A stretch of DNA of 64,000 nucleotides, from the NCBI GenBank assembly GCA_014803435.1, contig JACYFD010000001.1, positions 1,116,001 through 1,180,000 on the forward strand. The letters are read 5' to 3'. The notes beneath the pieces were generated by a model. The model worked only from the letters and a program-made list of their open reading frames with translations, was not told where the DNA came from and did not search any database. The stretch comes from Cellulosimicrobium terreum. GTDB taxonomy: Bacteria > Actinomycetota > Actinomycetes > Actinomycetales > Cellulomonadaceae. Each line of letters begins with the position of its first letter. The first letter of the stretch is position 1. Shown here one piece after another: positions 1-7,413 of the stretch. The translations under genes and the position numbers were made by a program.

Positions 1-348
1 CTCGGCGCGCTGCACGCGCTGCACGCGCGCCGGGTCGACGTCCCGGGCGACGTCGCGCTCATCGGCTTCGACGACGTCGACGACGTGCGCTACTCCGTGC
101 CCACCATCTCGTCCGTGTCCCCGGGGCGCGAGCAGATCGCCGCCCGAGCGGTCGAGCTCCTCGTCGCGCGGATCGACGCGAGGGGCGCGGGCGAGGCGGC
201 ACCGTTCCGCCGCGTCGTGCCCGACTCGTCGATCGTCGGTCGTGAGTCGACGGGCGACGTGCCCGCCGGCGGTGGTGAGAAGGTCGTCGCGGTCCAGGAG
301 GGCCGTGTCGAGGACGTCGAACCCGTCGCGGTGGGCGTCGCGGGCTGA
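1..348 (+). CDS. LacI-family transcriptional regulator, C-terminal part (5' end outside window)
   Basis: The frame is open from base 1 and carries the end of a periplasmic-binding-like effector domain: VALIGFDDVDDVRYSVPTI followed by the usual S-x-x-P-G-R-E-Q-I helix and a short tail. The IGFDD motif and the PTISSV strand are typical of LacI/GalR regulators. The DNA-binding N-terminus lies left of the window. The gene points toward the arabinan island and stops 6 bp before the end of the leftward transporter operon. It is therefore a good candidate for the repressor of the TACATCGWTG operators at 5762-5933. That link is inferred from position only. The last ~25 residues are a low-complexity extension and may vary between relatives. 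Confidence 0.85.
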   Translation, partial: LGALHALHARRVDVPGDVALIGFDDVDDVRYSVPTISSVSPGREQIAARAVELLVARIDARGAGEAAPFRRVVPDSSIVGRESTGDVPAGGGEKVVAVQEGRVEDVEPVAVGVAG

Positions 349-354
349 CCCGCG

Positions 355-1014
355 CTACCTCGCGGTGGTCGCGGACTCGTCGAGGCGGTCGAACCGACCG
401 TCGGCGAGCAGGCCGGTCGCGAGCAGGGGAGCGCTGAGCCCGACCAGCGGGCCGAGCACGGGGACGTAGACCAGTACGAGGGCGACGACGGCGCAGGTGA
501 CGACCATCGCGACCGCGGTGAGCGGCCCGAGCGCCGGGGTCAGGACGAGGAAGCGCCACGTCGGCGTCCACGGCTCGTCGTAGCGGCGAGTCACCGCGGG
601 CAGGTACGCCGTCACGACGAGGACCCACAGGGTGACCAGCACCCCGCCGGTGCGCAGCGCGGCCCCGGCCGGGCCCTCCATGACGCGCAGCACCTGGGCG
701 TCGAGCAGGAGGACGAGCATCGCGGCGACGACGGGGAGCCCCAGCAGGGTCGTGCGTCGCCACGTGCCGGACCAGGCGCCCCAGAAGTCGCGCCACAGGT
801 GGTCCGACGCGTCGCCGTCGACGAGCCGTGCCAGCAGCAGCCCGCCGGCGTGCAGCGCGGGGACGAACCCCGCGACGACGAGCCCCGCCACCGTCCCGGC
901 GACGATCAGGAGGTTGATGGCGACGAGCTGGGTCACGAAGCGCAGCACCACCATGACGCGGCCGGCCCAGCCCGGCACCTCGTCGCGGGCGGGGCGGCGC
1001 TCGGTGGTGGTCAT
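355..1014 (-). CDS. DUF624 (YesV-like) membrane protein
   Basis: A 219-residue protein with several hydrophobic segments: two near the N-terminus (VVLRFVTQLVAINLLIVAG and the following stretch), a pair in the middle, and a C-terminal pair. This fits the DUF624 family, small membrane proteins found beside CUT1 sugar permeases in Firmicutes and Actinobacteria. Its function is not established; an accessory role in uptake is usually assumed from context. The ATG at 1012-1014 overlaps the stop of the upstream GH43 gene (ATGA), so it is translationally coupled and is the last gene of the leftward operon. The frame stays open much further upstream, but that extension is antisense-like sequence lying over the GH43 and permease genes and is not used. 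Confidence 0.85.
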   Translation of the reverse strand: MTTTERRPARDEVPGWAGRVMVVLRFVTQLVAINLLIVAGTVAGLVVAGFVPALHAGGLLLARLVDGDASDHLWRDFWGAWSGTWRRTTLLGLPVVAAMLVLLLDAQVLRVMEGPAGAALRTGGVLVTLWVLVVTAYLPAVTRRYDEPWTPTWRFLVLTPALGPLTAVAMVVTCAVVALVLVYVPVLGPLVGLSAPLLATGLLADGRFDRLDESATTAR

Positions 1015-2372
1015 GCGTCGATGGTCCCAGGTGCCGTGCGCGTGCCCGTGACGACGCGACCGTCGGCACCGACGGCGACGACGGACGGCGCGGCCCGACG
1101 GCGGACCGCGTCCCACGAGGGGAAGGCGACGGCCGAGACCGGGTTCCCCGCCGTCGTCGTCCAGGTGAAGCGGCCCTGGCCGAGGGCGCGCGCCGACCCG
1201 GGCGCGACGTCCAGAGGTCCCGGCCGCGCGTCCTGCACGAGCTCCGGTCGGTCGCTCAGGTCGAGCAGCTCCCACGTCCCGTCGAGCACGTCGACGCTCG
1301 CGGGCCAGAGCGTGACGTCGTCCACCTCGCGGTCGGGACCGGCCCAGGGCTGCGGTGCGACGAGCGGCCAGCCGTCGTGCGTCCACACGAGGCGGCGGAC
1401 CTGGACGCGGTGCTGCGTCGGGTCCTCGGCGTCGCGCACGTGGTGCACCAGGAGCTGACGGCCGGGCTCGGTCAGGACCGACGCGTGGCCGGGAGCGAGG
1501 AGGCCGGGGCCGCCCGGGAAGCGGTGGCCCGCGAGGACGGCGGTGCCGACGTCCTCGGGCGGGGACCCGAGGTCGCGCAGGTCGTGGCCGGTGCGGTCGC
1601 GGTAGGGCCCGGTGACCTCGTCGGCCACCGCGACCCGCAGGTGGTAGGTGGAGAACAACGACCCGTAGCTCACGAGCATCGCCCAGCCTCCGCCGGGCCG
1701 GGGCAGGACGAACGCGCCCTCGACCGCGCCGTCGACCGACCGGGGTCGGCGCGCGAGCAGCGTGCCGGGCGCCTCGTGCAGGGTCCCGGCGGCGGGCTCG
1801 TCGACGACGAACCCCGTCTCGGGGTCGAGGGGCAGCGCGTGGATCCCGGCGAAGAACGAGCCGTACACGAGCCACTGCTGTCCGTCCGGCTCGGTCACGA
1901 CGTTCGCGTCGATCGCGTTCGGATGACCGAGACCCTCGGGCGCGGGGACGTGCTCGCTCGCGACGACGACGCCCCAGTCGGTCCACGGGCCGCGGGGGTG
2001 CGGGGCGGTCGCGAGGCCGATCGCGGACCGGCGGGAGCCGAAGGTCGACGCAGAGTAGTACATGCGCCACTCGTCGTCGACGTGCACGACGTCGGGCGCC
2101 CACAGGCCCGTCGCGCCCGTCCACTGCCCGGCCGCGGACGGGACGCCCGGCAGCGCCCAGCCCTCGAGCTGCCAGTCGACGAGGTCGGCGGAGCGCCGGA
2201 TCTGCACGCCCCCGCGGACGGGGCCGTCGGCCGACGCGTCCGTGGAGAACAGCCAGTAGGTGCCGTCCTCGTCGACGACGGCCGTCGGGTCGTGCGCGTG
2301 GCGCGCGCCCCAGGCGGACGGGTCGAGCTCGTCGGCGTCGGCTCGGGCCGGCGCCGGGGACGGGGCGGTCAC
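1011..2372 (-). CDS. GH43 family glycoside hydrolase (arabinanase/arabinofuranosidase type), cytosolic
   Basis: A 453-residue protein with no signal peptide and a five-bladed propeller signature. HAHDPTAVV near residue 28 gives the catalytic base Asp. GHPNAIDANVV near residue 160 gives the second Asp. VEGAFVL is the likely Glu acid. WAPDVVHVDDEWRMYYSAS is typical of GH43 arabinan enzymes. The propeller is followed by a ~110-residue beta-rich tail. It lies in the operon of a CUT1 importer, 3 bp after the permease gene, so it probably trims imported arabino-oligosaccharides in the cytoplasm. The start is GTG at 2372, directly after the permease stop. Exact substrate (arabinan versus xylan decorations) cannot be read from sequence; the surrounding arabinan genes favour arabinan. 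Confidence 0.87.
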   Translation of the reverse strand: MTAPSPAPARADADELDPSAWGARHAHDPTAVVDEDGTYWLFSTDASADGPVRGGVQIRRSADLVDWQLEGWALPGVPSAAGQWTGATGLWAPDVVHVDDEWRMYYSASTFGSRRSAIGLATAPHPRGPWTDWGVVVASEHVPAPEGLGHPNAIDANVVTEPDGQQWLVYGSFFAGIHALPLDPETGFVVDEPAAGTLHEAPGTLLARRPRSVDGAVEGAFVLPRPGGGWAMLVSYGSLFSTYHLRVAVADEVTGPYRDRTGHDLRDLGSPPEDVGTAVLAGHRFPGGPGLLAPGHASVLTEPGRQLLVHHVRDAEDPTQHRVQVRRLVWTHDGWPLVAPQPWAGPDREVDDVTLWPASVDVLDGTWELLDLSDRPELVQDARPGPLDVAPGSARALGQGRFTWTTTAGNPVSAVAFPSWDAVRRRAAPSVVAVGADGRVVTGTRTAPGTIDA

Positions 2373-2375
2373 GGC

Positions 2376-3233
2376 TCAGCCCTTCGAGCCGGTGAGCGCG
2401 ACCGACTCGATGATCTGGCGCTGGAAGACCAGGAACACCACGAGGATGGGCAGGAGCGCGACGAAGGACGCGCCCATGATCAGCGGGTAGTCGCGCTGGG
2501 TGGCGAACTCGACGTTGAGGTTCGCGATGACGACCTGGATGGTCTGCTTCTCCGGCGAGTTCAGGTACAGGATCGGCGCGAGGTAGTCGTTCCAGACCGT
2601 CATGAACCAGAGGATGAACTGCGCGGCGATGGCGGGCCGGATCATCGGCATGATCATGACCCGGAAGACCTGGAAGTACGACGCGCCGTCGAGCTTGGCC
2701 GCCTCCACGAGCGAGTCCGGCACGGAGTGCAGGTACTGGCGCAGGAAGAAGATCATGACGATGTTGCCGAACAGCAGCGGCACGATCAGCGGCAGCAGCG
2801 TGTCGACCCAGTGCAGCCGGGAGAACATCACGAACTGCGGGATCATGACCGTCGGGAACGGGATCATGATGCCGGTGAGCAGCGCGATGAAGATCGCGTT
2901 CTTCCCGGGCAGCCGCATCTTGGCGAGCGCGAAGGCGGCGAGCGCCGACGTGAACGACCCGACGACCGTGGCCGTGACGGACACGATGATGCTGTTCTTG
3001 AAGCCGGAGAGGATCGGTGCGTCCGACCACATGCGGACGTACGTGTCCCACTGCGGGTCCGACGGCCACCACACGGGCGGCAGCGCGAAGACCTCGGCCG
3101 TGGTCTTGATCGACGTGGTGAACATCCACAGCAGCGGCGCGATCATCACGATCGCGAAGACGCCCAGCACGACGAGGAGAACGATGTTGGTGACGCGGTA
3201 GCGCGTGGTGCCACCGGCGAGGGGAGTGCTCAT
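2376..3233 (-). CDS. carbohydrate ABC transporter permease, MalG/AraQ type (CUT1)
   Basis: A 285-residue inner-membrane permease. It has an N-terminal membrane helix (YRVTNIVLLVVLGVFAIVMI), six predicted helices, and the conserved EAA loop LVEAAKLDGASYFQVFRVMI near residue 180 that contacts the ATPase. This is the second permease of a CUT1 system, with its partner 16 bp upstream at 3250-4218. No ATPase gene is present in the operon. In actinobacteria CUT1 systems commonly borrow a shared MsiK-type ATPase encoded elsewhere, and that is the likely arrangement here (inference). Confidence 0.93.
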   Translation of the reverse strand: MSTPLAGGTTRYRVTNIVLLVVLGVFAIVMIAPLLWMFTTSIKTTAEVFALPPVWWPSDPQWDTYVRMWSDAPILSGFKNSIIVSVTATVVGSFTSALAAFALAKMRLPGKNAIFIALLTGIMIPFPTVMIPQFVMFSRLHWVDTLLPLIVPLLFGNIVMIFFLRQYLHSVPDSLVEAAKLDGASYFQVFRVMIMPMIRPAIAAQFILWFMTVWNDYLAPILYLNSPEKQTIQVVIANLNVEFATQRDYPLIMGASFVALLPILVVFLVFQRQIIESVALTGSKG

Positions 3234-3249
3234 GGTTTCTCTCCTGCCC

Positions 3250-4218
3250 TCAGTCGATGCTGAAGCTGTTGCGCCGGTTGAGGCGGAACTGGATGAGCGT
3301 GATGACGAGGATGATCAGCCCGAGGACCACGGCCATCGCCGTCGCGTAGCCCATCTGCTGGTACTTGAAGGCCTTGCGCACGATGTACCAGACGACCGTC
3401 GCGGAGCTGAACTCCGGTCCGCCGTTCGGGGTCATGATGTTGACCTCGGTGAAGAGCTGCGCGCCGCCGATGACGTTCGTGACCACGATGAAGAACGTGA
3501 CCGGACGGACCATCGGCAGCGTGATGGAACGGAACTTCTGGAACCCGTTCGCGCCGTCGAGGGCCGCGGCCTCGTAGAGCGACGCGGGCACCGACTGGAT
3601 CGCCGCCAGGTAGAGCAGCATCGAGTATCCGAGGCCCTTCCAGACGGCCATGATGATGATCGCGGGCTTGACGGTCGCGGTGTTCTGGAGCCAGTCCGGC
3701 CCGTCGATCCCGAACCACGACAGCACCTGGTTGACCAGGCCGAAGTCGCCGTTGTAGGCGAACTGCCACACGATCGCGATCGCGGCGAGCGAGGAGATGA
3801 CGGGCACGTAGTAGACGGTGCGGAAGAACGTGCGCCCCGGGATGCGACGGTTCAGAGCGATGGCGAGGAGCAGCGCGAGGACGATCCCGATCGGGATGCC
3901 GATCATGTAGAAGAACGTGTTGAACAGGCTCTTGTGGAAGTACTCGTCGGTCAGGAGCGTCGAGTAGTTCTCGAACCCGACGAACCGCATGGGCCCGAGC
4001 CCATTCCAGCTCGTGAAGGACGCGTAGACCGCGAAGCCGAGCGGGTAGGCCATGAAGGCCAGGAAGCCGAGCATCGGCGCCGCGACGAACGCCAGCGCCC
4101 AGCGGTGCTCCGTGCGGTGCAGGTGCCGGCGCTGCTTCGCAGTGCGCATCGCCGGGGGCGGTGGCTTCACGCCCGGTGGGCTCGTGGCGTCGTCCGCGAC
4201 GTCCGCGATCTGCGTCAT
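3250..4218 (-). CDS. carbohydrate ABC transporter permease, MalF/AraP type (CUT1)
   Basis: A 322-residue permease. A basic cytoplasmic N-terminus (KQRRHLHRTEHR) is followed by a first helix (WALAFVAAPMLGFLAFMAYP) and about five more. The EAA loop is LYEAAALDGANGFQKFRSIT near residue 225. It follows the binding-protein gene in the same operon after a 120-bp gap with two hairpins, and it precedes the MalG-type partner by 16 bp. It is predicted to form the membrane channel with that partner for an oligosaccharide, probably arabino-oligosaccharides given the GH43, GH51 and GH27 neighbours. Confidence 0.93.
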   Translation of the reverse strand: MTQIADVADDATSPPGVKPPPPAMRTAKQRRHLHRTEHRWALAFVAAPMLGFLAFMAYPLGFAVYASFTSWNGLGPMRFVGFENYSTLLTDEYFHKSLFNTFFYMIGIPIGIVLALLLAIALNRRIPGRTFFRTVYYVPVISSLAAIAIVWQFAYNGDFGLVNQVLSWFGIDGPDWLQNTATVKPAIIIMAVWKGLGYSMLLYLAAIQSVPASLYEAAALDGANGFQKFRSITLPMVRPVTFFIVVTNVIGGAQLFTEVNIMTPNGGPEFSSATVVWYIVRKAFKYQQMGYATAMAVVLGLIILVITLIQFRLNRRNSFSID

Positions 4219-4282
4219 CTCGGGGGTTCCTCTCGGTGCTGGATCAGGCGGACCCGGGCCGTGCCGACGGGCGATCGGCGCG

Positions 4283-4320
4283 GCCGGCGGAGCCGGCGCG
4301 GACGCCGGGCGGAGCGCCCG
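4283..4320 (-). terminator. tandem hairpins between binding-protein and permease genes (partial terminator/RNA stabiliser)
   Basis: The 120-bp gap 4219-4338 holds two adjacent GC-rich inverted repeats: GCCGGC-gga-GCCGGC (4283-4297) and CGGGCG-gag-CGCCCG (4306-4320). No T-run follows, as is usual in high-GC genomes. Such a structure behind a binding-protein gene often keeps its message more abundant than that of the permeases. This role is inferred, not shown. Confidence 0.5.
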
Positions 4321-4338
4321 ACGACCGTGCCGACGGGG

Positions 4339-5673
4339 TCAGCTCCCGGCCGCTGCCTGCTCGGCGTTGGCGTTCGACTCGTCGAGCAGCGCCTGCATCT
4401 TCGGCTGGGTCTCAGCGAGGTAGTCGGCGGCCGTCTGCTCCCCGTCGAGGACCGGCTGGATGTTGACCCACAGCTCGTCGTACCACTCGGCGCCGTACGT
4501 GAAGGCGGCGGGCATCGCACGACCGTAGTCCTCGACGACGTCCAGGAACTCCTGGCGGTTGGCCGGCTCGGCGTCGGGCGCGGCGGCCCACTCCTGCGCC
4601 ATGTCCTTGAGGTTCGGGACCTGGATGTTCGCGTCCACGAGCGTCTGCTGCGCGTCGGGGTCCGTCGACAGGTAGGTCGCGAGCTTCACCGCGTTCTCGG
4701 AGTCGGACGTCGTCGCCGACACCCCGATGCCGAGCGAGCCGATCCACGTGGCGCTCTCGTCGCCGCCCATCGACGGCCAGGGGATGAGGCCGTAGTCGAA
4801 CTCGAGGTCGTTGTAGACGCTGACGTCCCAGGGGCCGACGGGGAAGAAGCCGATCTCTCCGGCCATCCAGCGCTGGTAGGTGTCGAGCGTCGCCGCGTCG
4901 GACGCCGACGGCGTCACGCCCTCGACGTTCGTCAGGTCGGCGAACGCCTGGAGCGCCTCGGCGAACTCGGGGGTGTCGACCGTGACCTCGGTGCGGTCGG
5001 CGTTGGTCCAGTCGCCGCCGTTGCTCCACACCATGGACTGCAGGTTCCACTGCACGTTGAGGCCGGTGCCCCACTGGTCCACCGCGCCGTCGCCGTCGGT
5101 GTCCGTGGTCAGCTTCTTCGAGGCGTCGACGAACTCGTCCCACGTGAGCGGGACGTCCTTGTCCGGCAGCGGGATGCCGGCCTCCTCGAGCATCGTCTTG
5201 TTGTACCCGAACGCGAACGGGCCGACGTCCTTGGGCAGGCCGTAGAGGCGGCCGTCGGGCGTGCCCTGGAGCGTGCCGTCGAACCGGTAGGAGTCGACGC
5301 CGTACTCCCAGATGTTGTCGAGGTCGACGCCCTGCTCCTCGACCTGGTCGGTGATGTCCATGAGGACGCCGGAGCCGACGTACGACTGCAGGTTGGCCTG
5401 CTCGATGTAGAAGACGTCCGGCACGTTGTTGCCGGAGACGGCTGCCTGGAGCTTGGTGGCGTACTGGTCGGCGTCGGTGACGATCACCTTCACCTCGACG
5501 CCGGTGTCCTCGGTGAACTTCGCGATCGCGGCCTCGTATGCGGCCTTCTCGTCCGGTCCTCCGCGGAACATGAACGTGAGCCCGTCGTCGCCGCCGGATC
5601 CGCTGCTGCAGGCGGCGGTGCTCGCGACGATGATCCCGGCCATGACGCCGGCCATGAGTCGTGACTTCCTCAT
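4339..5673 (-). CDS. extracellular sugar-binding lipoprotein of a CUT1 ABC importer
   Basis: A 444-residue solute-binding protein. The N-terminus is a lipoprotein signal (RKSRLMAGVMAGIIVASTAAC) with a lipobox cysteine near residue 21. The mature protein has the SBP family 1 fold: LTFMFRGGPDEKAAYEAAIA at the first lobe, then LYGLPKDVGPFAFGYNKTML and MAGEIGFFPVGPWDVSVYND, both typical of maltose/oligosaccharide binders. It is the first gene of the leftward operon. A GTG lies immediately before the ATG used here; the ATG is preferred because AGAGG lies 7 bp before it, against 4 bp for the GTG. The ligand is unknown; arabino-oligosaccharide is favoured by context. Confidence 0.9.
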   Translation of the reverse strand: MRKSRLMAGVMAGIIVASTAACSSGSGGDDGLTFMFRGGPDEKAAYEAAIAKFTEDTGVEVKVIVTDADQYATKLQAAVSGNNVPDVFYIEQANLQSYVGSGVLMDITDQVEEQGVDLDNIWEYGVDSYRFDGTLQGTPDGRLYGLPKDVGPFAFGYNKTMLEEAGIPLPDKDVPLTWDEFVDASKKLTTDTDGDGAVDQWGTGLNVQWNLQSMVWSNGGDWTNADRTEVTVDTPEFAEALQAFADLTNVEGVTPSASDAATLDTYQRWMAGEIGFFPVGPWDVSVYNDLEFDYGLIPWPSMGGDESATWIGSLGIGVSATTSDSENAVKLATYLSTDPDAQQTLVDANIQVPNLKDMAQEWAAAPDAEPANRQEFLDVVEDYGRAMPAAFTYGAEWYDELWVNIQPVLDGEQTAADYLAETQPKMQALLDESNANAEQAAAGS

Positions 5674-5761
5674 CACGGTTCCTCTCGATCCTGGGGGTCG
5701 CGAGTGCGACTACCGGTGGGGCGGGCACGAGCCGCCGCGGACGTCGTCGTCGACCTCGGGG

Positions 5762-5785
5762 TTTACATCGATGAAAACTTCGATG
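5762..5785. promoter_or_regulatory. operator-like site 1 (TTTACATCGATG), near the leftward gene
   Basis: TTTACATCGATG matches the TACATCG(A/T)TG core. The wider sequence also forms the inverted repeat CATCGA-(8 nt)-TCGATG at 5766-5785. It lies about 90 bp upstream of the binding-protein start, a suitable place for repression of the leftward operon. The central CG and palindromic form suit a LacI-family regulator. Confidence 0.55.
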
Positions 5786-5842
5786 GGGAGCACGGTTGCA
5801 CACCGTGCGCCGCAGGGTCAAGCTGCTGCCGTCACGGATTTG

Positions 5843-5862
5843 CAACGATGTAGAAATTCTAC
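5843..5862. promoter_or_regulatory. operator-like site 2 (CAACGATGTAGAA, inverted orientation)
   Basis: CAACGATGTAGAA at 5843-5855 is the exact reverse complement of 13 bases of site 3 (TTCTACATCGTTG). It overlaps a perfect inverted repeat GTAGAA-a-TTCTAC at 5850-5862. It sits midway between the two divergent operons. Confidence 0.55.
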
Positions 5863-5917
5863 CTCCGCGTCGGGTGCCGGGCTTGACGCGGCCCGTCCGC
5901 TGCCTGCACCATCTCGT

Positions 5918-5933
5918 TCTACATCGTTGTAGA
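5918..5933. promoter_or_regulatory. operator-like site 3 (TCTACATCGTTGTAGA)
   Basis: A near-perfect palindrome with 6-bp arms TCTACA / TGTAGA around TCGT. It is the best of the three sites. It lies about 70 bp before the GH27 start and about 30 bp after a TTGACG box, so a bound repressor would block initiation of the rightward operon. Confidence 0.6.
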
Positions 5934-6001
5934 TGATCCTGCCCTGGCCAACGGCCACATCGTCCGGGGGAGGCCAGCCCGCCCGAGAGGGGCCAGCACG
6001 C

Positions 6002-7345
6002 ATGCACCGCACCGCGTCATCGACGCCTCCCATGGGATGGAACTCGTGGGACAGCTTCGGCACCACGGTGACCGAGACCGAGGTACTCGACAACGCCCGC
6101 TTCATGGCCGACCGCATGGCGGGCGCCGGGTGGTCGACGGTCGTCGTGGACATCCAGTGGTACGAGCCGACGGCCCGGGCAGGCGGATACAACCCCGCGG
6201 CACCGGTGCTGCTCGACGAGCTGGGCGTCCAGCGTCCCGCACCTGCCCGCTTCCCCTCGGCCACCGACGGCGCCGGCTTCGCTCCCCTCGCCCGGCAGGT
6301 GCACGACCTCGGTCTGCGGTTCGGCGTCCACCTCATGCGCGGCATCCCGCGCCGTGCCGTCGAGGCGGACCTCGTCGTGCCCGGCACCGCGTACCGCACG
6401 GGCGAGATCGCCGACCGGGCGAGCACGTGCCCCTGGAACTCCGACAACTACGGACTCGACCTCACCCACCCCGGCGCCCGGGCGTGGCTCGACGCCCAGG
6501 TCGGGCGGATCGTGGGCTGGGGCGTGGACCTCCTCAAGGTCGACGACATGCTCGCGCCGTACCACCCGGAGGCGATCGAGGCGCTCGCCGCCGCGGTCGC
6601 CCGCGCGGAGGACCGGCACGGCCGCCAGGTCGTCCTCTCGCTCTCGCCCGGGACGGACCTGTCCCTCGCGCACCTCGACCACCTGCGTCGGCACGCCGAC
6701 ATGTGGCGCGTGAGCGACGACCTGTGGGACCGCTGGGAGGACGTCGAGGCGCAGCTCGCGCGCATGGCCCGCTGGGCACCGCACCAGCGGCCGGGCGCGT
6801 GGGCCGACGCCGACATGCTGCCGCTCGGCCGGATCGGTGTGCGCGCCGAGCGGGGCGAGCCCCGGGACAGCCTGCTCACCGCGGCGGAGCGCCGCACGAT
6901 GCTCTCGCTCTGGAGCCTCGCGCGGTCGCCGCTGTTCGTGGGCGGCCACCTGCCCGAGACCGACGCCGCGACGATCGCCGACCTCACGCGCCCGGACGTC
7001 CTCGACGTGCTGAACCGGTCCACCGGCGGCCGCGAGCTGCAGCGCGAGGGCGACACGGTCGTGTGGGGCGCCGCCGGCGACCGCACCCTCGACGGCGTGC
7101 GCTGGGCCGGGATCTTCTCGACGGCGACCACGTCGCGTCGCGTCGTCGTCCCCGCGGCGTCGGCCGGGCTCGCGCTCGCCACCTCCACGGGCCGTGCGGC
7201 GCAGGGCCGTCCGCCTGCCCTCGTCGACGTCTGGACCGGGGAGCGCGTCCCGCTCGTCCCTCCGAGCGCCGCGACCGGCGGCGACCACCTCGTCGACGTG
7301 GAGGTGCCCGCGCACGGCGTGCGGCTCCTGCGCCTCGACCCCTGA
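6002..7345 (+). CDS. GH27 family glycosidase (alpha-galactosidase / beta-L-arabinopyranosidase type), cytosolic
   Basis: A 447-residue protein. The hallmark TPPMGWNSWDSFG lies at residues 9-20. WGVDLLKVDDMLAPY gives the nucleophile Asp near residue 181, and MWRVSDDLWDRW gives the acid/base Asp near residue 239. A C-terminal beta domain ends the protein. GH27 enzymes cleave alpha-D-galactosides; some actinobacterial members cleave beta-L-arabinopyranosides, which would suit this locus. There is no signal peptide, so it acts on imported sugars. The ATG at 6002 is chosen because it directly precedes the conserved motif; the open frame extends 23 codons upstream into the operator region and that part is not conserved-looking. 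Confidence 0.87.
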   Translation: MHRTASSTPPMGWNSWDSFGTTVTETEVLDNARFMADRMAGAGWSTVVVDIQWYEPTARAGGYNPAAPVLLDELGVQRPAPARFPSATDGAGFAPLARQVHDLGLRFGVHLMRGIPRRAVEADLVVPGTAYRTGEIADRASTCPWNSDNYGLDLTHPGARAWLDAQVGRIVGWGVDLLKVDDMLAPYHPEAIEALAAAVARAEDRHGRQVVLSLSPGTDLSLAHLDHLRRHADMWRVSDDLWDRWEDVEAQLARMARWAPHQRPGAWADADMLPLGRIGVRAERGEPRDSLLTAAERRTMLSLWSLARSPLFVGGHLPETDAATIADLTRPDVLDVLNRSTGGRELQREGDTVVWGAAGDRTLDGVRWAGIFSTATTSRRVVVPAASAGLALATSTGRAAQGRPPALVDVWTGERVPLVPPSAATGGDHLVDVEVPAHGVRLLRLDP

Positions 7346-7413
7346 CCTCAGCCCGTGCCCACGACCGTTCGACGCCGTACCAGGCGACGACCCGCAACAC
7401 CCCGGAGGACCCC

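Larger units (their letters stand above)
5674..6001. promoter_or_regulatory. divergent control region between binding-protein operon and GH27/GH51/GH43 operon
   Basis: This 328-bp gene-free stretch separates two divergent sugar operons. It holds three copies of the core TACATCG(A/T)TG, listed separately, and a 7-bp perfect inverted repeat GCACGGT-tgcac-ACCGTGC at 5790-5808. A TTGACG box at 5883-5888 is a possible -35 for the rightward operon. Its -10 would fall at about 5907-5912 and the operator at 5918-5933 would then overlap the transcription start. Nothing here reads as a small gene. Confidence 0.65.
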
